A DNA stretch of 64,000 nt, taken from contig CAJNDT010006146.1 of assembly GCA_905221615.1 (NCBI GenBank), positions 291,001 through 355,000 on the forward strand. The letters are read 5' to 3'. The first letter of the stretch is position 1; each line of letters begins with the position of its first letter. Shown in pieces: positions 9,419 to 18,400 of this stretch. Below the pieces are notes generated by a model that had not been told where the DNA came from, did no database searches, and worked only from the letters and a program-made list of their open reading frames with translations. Source of the DNA: Symbiodinium sp. CCMP2592. Its lineage: Eukaryota > Sar > Dinophyceae > Suessiales > Symbiodiniaceae. The position numbers and the translations under genes were made by a program.

Positions 9419-12400
9419 TTATGGGACTCTCGAAAGGTTCAGTGTGCTGATCACAACTGGAAAGAAACGCCTTAAGCGTAACCAAGCTTCGTAATGCCCT
9501 GGTGCGCAAAGCACCCGAAGTCGGAAGGCGGAGACATAGAAGTCTTCTTCGGATGCACATGGCGACCCTTGCGGGCACCAGCACAAATGGACAAACTCAG
9601 GTGAGCCCTCGGCTGAAATGTCCCCCAAATCCAGCACAAAGGCATCCACGGAGCGATCAATGCGAATGGGCGGGTACTCGTGGCCAAATGTGGCTGAGGT
9701 GTTTGGTGCCCCGCACTCCTGTAAAGCGATCACGCTGTCGTTCACTGACAGTCCCACGCCACGCCATGGGGAAAGAACACAAGGCTCACCCATGAAGCAA
9801 CCGGCAGTCTGGTTGGCATAGGGTCCTTCGCTTATGAAGAAGCCCAAAGTCGAGGTGAAGTCACTGGGCCCGTCGCACTGCGAGACATTTAGCAAACAAA
9901 AGCAAAGGCGATACACTGCCGGCTCCAGAAAGAACTCCCCGTCAGGGCTTGTAGTGAAATCAAAGCTCTGTCCATCCGTACTGCTAGCCATGGCCAAAGC
10001 CTCGGAATCTGAGCAAGCTCGTTTCACGCAGAGCTTGGCATTAAGTCGCACATCCATGACCATTGTGCAGGGTTGCCCAACGGAGCACCTGGCGACGAGC
10101 ACATCCGGAGCCGGAGCTGCCGTGAAACGCCAGAGGTCCTCCAAATAAGCGGTGTCGAAGCCGCCGAAGCTGAGCAACCCAAGCGAGGCCTCGTCCCAGA
10201 TGACTGCAGGCTCCGTCCGCGGAGAAGGCCCTGCCGCCAGCACTGACCATGCATTGGTGAGCAAGTCGAACTGGTACGCCTGGTGGTCATAGCCCAAGGT
10301 ATCCGTAGCATTCTGAACTCCAGCGAAGACAAGCATGGACATCGTGCCTTCCCGCCATGCTGCGGCGTGTCCGGCCCTGGCCGCGGGAATCCCCACAGCT
10401 GGAAAGAGCTCTGTCCAAGTGTTGGCCCCGAAGTTGTACATCTGCAGGTCTTGCAAGTAAGAACTGCCACTCCAGCCGGCGAAGATCAGCATCGACCGTG
10501 TTGTGTGGTCCCAGACGGCTGAGTGTCGGCTCCTGGGCTTTGGGCCACTGGCAGCCGAAGACCAGCCATGAACCAGGCTGCAAAAAGTGAGGTCTGCCAG
10601 TGCTGCGCCGTTTTCACCTCCGTGGATCAGCATGGCACCGGCATCTGAATCAAACACCGCCGAGTGATCGCTCCTCGGTGCAGCTGCAGCCCCTGGAAGG
10701 TTCAGTCGCTGCCACTTGCCAGTCAGGGCATCATACTGCCAGAGCTCGGCATTATATGCACCCAGGTGACTTCCTCCAAAGACAAGCATCGAACGGGAAG
10801 CGCCGTCCCAAACTGCAGAGTGGCCGAACCTCGTTGAAGGACCGCCAGAAGACAGATAGGTCCATGTGCGGGACGGCCAATGATACTCCCAAAGATCGTC
10901 AAAGTAGTGGAAGCTGTTTCCTGCCTCCCCCCCGAACAGCAGAGCAGACTGCTTCTCCGCGTCCCAAACCACGGAATGCCCCTGCCGCCCACCGGGCCCA
11001 TCAGACGTGAACTCGCTCCAGGCGTCGAGGTTGCAGCGGACGCCTGCGGCTTCTTGTGGGGCACAGTCGTGAACCTGCCAGCCCTGGAAGTCGCAGCTCG
11101 CCAGGCTCAGCTCGGTGCCACGGCAGCTCAGGCCATCCATGACCACAAGGCCGCTGTCCAAGGGTGCGAGGTTAGAGGAGAATGCGTTCACAGAGAGTCC
11201 CCCAGCCATGCCCAGGTCCTTGCAGGCAACACTGGCAGCTGCGTCGTCGAAGCCGTCATCGCAAACGAGACCCCAGGTACCGTTGTAGCGTACCTCCAGC
11301 CAGCCCTCTGTCTCATTTCCTCCAGACAGTCGCACGGCCTCGAGCTCGGCCCCAGGAGTCCAGGCAGGGAAGAGCGTGGGCATCAAAGCTCCGGCGATCT
11401 CCGTCAACTCGTCGCCAACCACATCCAAAGTGCCGAGCCCCATCTCCCCATAGCGGTTCAGCCCGTAGCAAACGAGGTCATCACTGAGCTTCAAAGCGCA
11501 GGTGTAGTCTCCACCCACAGAAACTCCGTGCACTCTGCCGACTTGGACGGGTTGCAGATTGTCCCCCATCTCGCCAGCATTGTCTCCGACAGTCTCTACG
11601 CTGCCTCGCCCCAGCTGGCCCGAATCGTCGGAGCCCCAACATTTGAGGCTGTCGTCGGCAAGCACTGCACAGCTGTGGCCCTTTCCCGCTGCTACTTGCT
11701 GGGCCGACAGGCCGCTGCCTAGGTCGACTTCAACAGGCTGGTCGAGGCCTCGGTCCTGCGTCTCGCCGCTGCCCAGCTGCCCCGAGTCGCTTGACCCGAA
11801 ACAGACCACCTTCCCACTTTCGAGGCGGAGGCATGCATGACTCTGCCCCACCGTGATCTGTCTGGCTGGCTCCGACAGCTGTACTCGGGGAAGTCCGCGG
11901 CCCATCTGGTGAGGTGCCTTCCCCACACTCCTCACTCCCACACTGGGATCGATGAGGCGCCCCCAGCAGGTGACAGTTCCCTCCACCGACAAAGCACAGG
12001 TTTGCAAGCCTCCAGCCGCGAGCTGCTGGATTCGGAGCTGGCCCAGGTCCACTGCAGACAGCTTGTCGCCCATGTGACCGGGCCGGTCGCCGTGGCTATC
12101 CTCGGCACTGCCCAGGCCCAGCTGGCCGTGCAAGTTCTGGCCGAAGCACTTCACCGCCCCACCTCGAAGGAGGACGCACGTGTGATTGGAGCCACAGGCC
12201 ACCTGCCTGGCTTCGGTGCCGACCCCCAAGCTTACAGATGGCAACAGTTGCCCCATCTCGCCGGCCTCATCACCGACCGCTGCATTGCTCTCCGAGCCCA
12301 GCTGCCCCCAGCTGCCGTCACCCCAGCATTTAAGGGACCCTCTTCGAAGCACTGCACATGTGTGGAACTCTCCAGCACAAACTTGCACTACGTCGCCATC

Positions 12401-15400
12401 CAGGTCCACCGTCGGCTGCTGCAGCCCGACTTCAAGCGGATCGTCACCAAGGTTTTCCGTGTTGCCGTAGCCAAGCTGGCCTCTGGAATTGTCCCCCCAG
12501 CATTTGAGCATTCCGGCGGCCAAGGCGCACTGGTGGTGAGTGCCAGCGATTAGCGCCATCGCCGCAGGGACGGCTCTGTCGGCTTGCTGCTGCCAGATGA
12601 AAACGTCATCCAGGCCGATCTCAACCTCTGCCAAGCTCTCGATCTTGCCAACCATCGTGGTTGAGGCCATAAAACGTACGGCGATCGTGTCTTTAGGAAG
12701 CTCGAGCTTGACCTGCTGCCAGGCATTGCCCTGGGAGCCTTTCTTCTCCCAGCGCTGCTTCCATCGGCCTCGGCTCCAGGCATCCACCCGAAGGCGGTAT
12801 CCTCGATACCCGCGCATGCGGTAAGCGAAGCCCAGGTAGATGTTGGCTCCTCTGTTTGCGAAGAAGGGGCTCTGCAGACTGACCTCCTTATTTCTCGAGC
12901 GTCCAAACCTCCGCCACTCTGCCACAGACACGTCGGCAAAGGAATCGCCTCTCCAAGCAGAACGAGTGCCCCAGGCGGCAGAGGCGGTGGACCAGGGCCC
13001 CGACCATTTGCAGGTGTCGCCCTCGAAGCCGCAGTAGAGGTCCTCCAGCCCAGTAACGAAGGCACCTGTCTTGACCTCCAAGCGGCCCAGAGTCACATCC
13101 TCGGAGCCGTTCACCGCTGCAAGAAGACGCAAGGCCCTTGTGCCTGTGGGGATGCGGCCCATCATCTGTTGCCAGGGAGGAATTGAAAACCCTTCTTCCG
13201 TCGGCAGATTAACCCAGTGACCTTCGCCCACGAGGTGCTGCACTCGCAAAACAGGCCCCGGCTCCTGGAAGTGCAACGAAAACATCCCTTCGGCAGCCTC
13301 GGAAGTAATGTGAGCGCTTTCCACAAGGACCAAGGCTGCACCCTCCGGCATGCTGGATGGTCCGGGCAAATCATGAGAATCGAAAGGCTCGAACCACCAG
13401 CAGCTTCTGCTTTCGCGCCCAAAATCGCAAGAGAGGTCTTCAATCGCAAGGGCGGTCTGCACATGGTCAATGGCGATGTCACTAGCAAAACTTGTCCCAG
13501 TGGTAGCAACGAAGCGCAGACTTTGCGCGTCAACCGGCAGCCTTGCGCGGGCTTGATGCCAAACAGCGCTTCGGCTGCCAGATCGGTACCAATCTGTGGT
13601 CCAAGCTTCTCCATCCCAGGATTGCAGTGCCAAGCTGCCCATAGTTCTGCCGTGCATGTGGTAGCTGAAATAGATGTGTCTCTCCGGACCGTCGCCCCGG
13701 CTGAAAGGGAGACTCTCCAGCACAAACTCCTTGTTGGGCGAGTTGCTGCCGCTGGCCTCCACATACATGTAGAAGCTGCCTCCGTACGCGGCCTGTGGCC
13801 CCGTCAGCAAGGAAGGTGTGGGACCAGTGCTCCGCAGCCAGGCCTTGTCACCGACAGCCGTCCAGCCGCAGGCATCTTCCTCGAAGCTGCACGCCACGAC
13901 ATCGTGGGGAACGGCAGGGATGGCAACCACGTCATCTAGGCCGACATCATACAACTCTGGGCCTTCTGCAACGAAGCGCACTCGTCGAGCGTCCGATGGC
14001 AAGCCTACAACCGTCTGATGCCAAACATCATACTGGCTTCCAGGTTCGGTCCACAGCGGAATCCACCGAGAGCTGTGCCAACACTCAAGCCGAAGTCGAG
14101 CCATGGGGGCAACGTCGTACAGGACATGGTAGATGTGGTAGCTGAAGCGCAAACCTCTGGCAACCCCAGTGCTTTCCCTGAAGACCATGCTCTCCAAGAC
14201 CCTGGGTGGGGAATCAGCACAACCTGCAATGTTGTTAATGCAATGGCGCTCTGGGCGGCGGCTGAGCATGAAGAGGCCGTCGGAGGATGCCGCGGAAGGG
14301 CCCGTGATTGTTGGAGCTTCTGCACCAGAGGCCCGTTCCCACTCAAAGGCTTCCCAGCCACATGCATCAGCCTCAAAACCGCAACTGATGGAATCATAAT
14401 CCTGCTCGCCAGTCCTCAATGTATCAATTGCGATCTGAGCAGAAGAGTTCCCACCCATAATGCCCACAAAACGCAAGGCTTGTGTAGTCGGTCGCAGCAT
14501 CTGGTGGGCCAGGTGCCACCCGTCGCCGGCAGACCCAGGTCGGTACCAGAGATTACTCCAATCTGAACCGTTCCACGATTGCAGTGCCAAACTAGCCACA
14601 CTGCCAGCATCAAGATGGTAACTGAAGTAGAAGTCCCTTGGTGACCCATCTCCTCTGCTGAAGTTCATGCTCTCTAATATGAACTCCTTGTTGGGCTCGT
14701 CGCCGGCGCTGGCAGCTACGTACATGTAGTGGCCTTGGGAGTCTGCCAGGCCGCCAAGGCCGCCGAGGCCGCCGAGGCCGCCGAGGCCGCCGAGGCCGCC
14801 GGAGCGGAGCCAGGCCTGGCCCGCAGGGCCATCCCGGGCCGGGGGACCCCAGCCGCATGCGTCTGTGTCGAAGTCGCAGGCCACGACCTCGTAGCCCGTT
14901 CGAATCGCGTCGATGGCAATCCCAGAGCCTCCCGGTCCCGGACCTGGCGCCGCAACGAAGCGCAAGATCTCCGTTGCGCTCGGCAGATACACGGTGGCCT
15001 TCCGCCATGCATGAAGTTGCTGTCCGGATGCAGACCATGCCACGGTCCAGTTTCTCCCATCCCATGCTCGCAAGATGAGGGAATCCTCCGCGTGACCAAA
15101 CAGATGGTACCTGAAGTGCAGATACCTGTCGAAGTGCTCCGGGTCGGACGGCATGAAGCGGACGCTCTCCAAACCGAATTCCGTGACCTCTGTGTGGCCA
15201 CGGGCATCCAGATACATGTAGTGTCTGCCGACGGCGGCTGGCGGCCGGGTGATTGAAGCGCCCAGGCGCTTCCAGGCCTCGTCAGCTTTCCATTCACAGG
15301 TGTCCGACTCAAAATCACAGCTCACAGCGTCGTAGCTGTGTACCATGGCTGTTGTTGTGGAAGTCGTCGGCACCACAATCAGGGTTTTCACATCGTCTAT

Positions 15401-18400
15401 GGCCATGTCACTTCGAAAATCGTTGCGAGTCATTCCGAGGAAACGTACTGCCTGTGTGCTTTCTGGCAGGCTTACATTCACTCGATGCCACATGTCACCC
15501 TGCCTGTCGGATACAGACCACAGAACTGTCCATTCTCCGTCGTAGGATTGCAGCTCCAGGCTGCCCATAGTGTGATTAAAGCTGCTGTACATGTGGTAGC
15601 TGAACGACAAGACCCTCCATTCTCCGCCCCCTTGTGTGAAGAAAGGGCTTTCCAGAACGAAGACCTTGTTTGCATTGGAGGACGCCTCCACGAACATGTA
15701 GTACTGTCCCTCGCTCGCAGATGATGGCCCCGTGCCCGAGGAAGGCGTTGAGCCAGCTCGTCGCAGCCACGCCTCACCAGCGCCAGCTGTATAGCCACAA
15801 GTGTCTGTCTCAAAGCCGCAATCCAAGATGTCATAGCCAAGCAAAGCGGTAGCCACGGCATCCAGGGCGATGTTGCTAAACCGAGTGGTCCCTGTGACCG
15901 CGCGGAAGCGCAAGCGACTCGCGTCGGCAGGGACCGTTATCAGAGCTCGCTGCCACTGGGTGTCCTGAGAGACCGGTGGTGTCCACAAGTCGGCCCACGA
16001 TGTCCCGTCCCAAGACTGCAGCGTCAGGCTGCCAATGTCGTGACCCAATGGCAATGACCAGTGATACAACCGGAATAAAAAATAGCTGAAGTGCAAGTGT
16101 CTGAGCCCACCATCGGCATTCAAAAATCCAGAACTTTGCAGGAAGAACTCCTTGTCCGGATAGTTGCCCTCGGCCCGAAGAAACACGTACCTTGTTCCTT
16201 CAAAGGCGGCATTGGGGCCTGATCGGTGCCAATCTACCGGACCATCCGTGGTCTGCCATGCCTCGTTCCCAGCCCAGAAGCAGAGGCCAGTCTCGAAACC
16301 GCAAGCCATATCACTGAAGTCAGGCACTCTGGTTGTGGATGTCGCAGTTGTCGAGGTCGCAGTCGTCATAGTGGATGTCGTGAACGTAGAGGACGAACTG
16401 GACGTGCCCACCGCATCCAGGCTTATGTCTCCGCGAGAAGTACCTCCAGTTCTTCCCAAGAAGCGGACCGCCTGCGCGCTATCTGGCAAAGCGACGAAGG
16501 CCTGATGCCACGCATCGCCCTGGTCGCCTAACAAGGCCCACTCCGTAGTCCAATTCGACCCATTGTAAGACTGCAGCTTTAGGCTGCCCATGGTGTCGAT
16601 GTACATGTGGTAGCTGAAGTACACCCACCTCGGAAAGCCGTCGCCGGCTGCAAAGGCCGAACTCTCCAGCGCGAACTCTAGGCTGGGATGGTTCCAGAGA
16701 CTGGCCTCCAGATACATGTAGTGCGAGCCAGAAAATGCAGCTGACGGCCCCGTGTCTCCAGTCGACGTTCCACCGCTGATCCGATTCCAGGCGCAGCTTG
16801 GGGTGACCACGCCGTCAAGGAGCTCTGAAGTTCTAAACTTCTGAGTGCTCGCACCGGTGCAGCTGCTGAGCACAAGGTTATGGCTATCCGTGCTGTGCTC
16901 TACGCAACGGTGGTCATGCAGGCTGCGGAGTCGCAGTGCATCATCCCAGTACCACTGTTGGTTCAGGCCACCGTGGCAACCCGAGAGCTCCAGATTTCCT
17001 GTGTGGATGTTGTGGTCTAGGCACCAGCCGACATAATACAAGGTCTTGATGTACCCGTTCAGCATGAACCAACGTTGATTGTCGTTCGCGTGACACGAAA
17101 ACATTTTCACGTTCGAACCACGAAAGTCGAAGTCCATACACATGCCGCCGACCTGGTCAAGCAACAGGAAAGGGACAATGGTACCGGTGAAGCTCTGGCA
17201 GATCCAACCACAACTGTCGTCCTCAAAGTCGCAGCCCAACACCTCATAGCCTGGGACAGTCGTCGTCAATGTCAAACTTGTGGCAGTGGATGTCGTGAAC
17301 GTAGAGGACGAACTGGACGTGCCCACCGCATCCAGGCTAATGTCTCCGCGAGAAGTACCTCCAGTTCTTCCCAAGAAGCGGACCGCCTGCGCGCTATCTG
17401 GCAAAGCGACGAAGGCCTGATGCCACGCATCGCCCTGGTCGCCTAACAAGGCCCACTCCGTAGTCCAATTCGACCCATTGTAAGACTGCAGCTTTAGGCT
17501 GCCCATGGTGTCGATGTACATGTGGTAGCTGAAGTACACCCACCTCGGAAAGCCGTCGCCGGCTGCAAAGGCCGAACTCTCCAGCGCGAACTCTAGGCTG
17601 GGATGGTTCCAGAGACTGGCCTCCAGATACATGTAGTGCGAGCCAGAAAATGCAGCTGACGGCCCCGTGTCTCCAGTCGACGTTCCACCGCTGATCCGAT
17701 TCCAGGCGCAGCTTGGGGTGACCACGCCGTCAAGGAGCTCTGAAGTTCTAAACTTCTGAGTGCTCGCACCGGTGCAGCTGCTGAGCACAAGGTTATGGCT
17801 ATCCGTGCTGTGCTCTACGCAACGGTGGTCATGCAGGCTGCGGAGTCGCAGTGCATCATCCCAGTACCACTGTTGGTTCAGGCCACCGTGGCAACCCGAG
17901 AGCTCCAGATTTCCTGTGTGGATGTTGTGGTCTAGGCACCAGCCGACATAATACAAGGTCTTGATGTACCCGTTCAGCATGAACCAACGTTGATTGTCGT
18001 TCGCGTGACACGAAAACATTTTCACGTTCGAACCACGAAAGTCGAAGTCCATACACATGCCGCCGACCTGGTCAAGCAACAGGAAAGGGACAATGGTACC
18101 GGTGAAGCTCTGGCAGATCCAACCACAACTGTCGTCCTCAAAGTCGCAGCCCAACACCTCATAGCCTGGGACAGTCGTCGTCAATGTCAAAGTTGTGGCA
18201 GTCCCTGTCGATGTCGTGAATGTAGAAGAAAAGCTCGAAGTGCCAAAGGCATCCAAGCCAATGTCGCTCTGGAAGTCTTGTCCGGTTGCCCCAAGAAAGC
18301 GAAGTGCCTGGACATCATCCGACAAGCCGATGAAGGCCTGGTGCCAGCTGTTGCCCTGGTCGCCGGATAGGCTCCATTCTGTGGTCCAGTTGGAACCATC

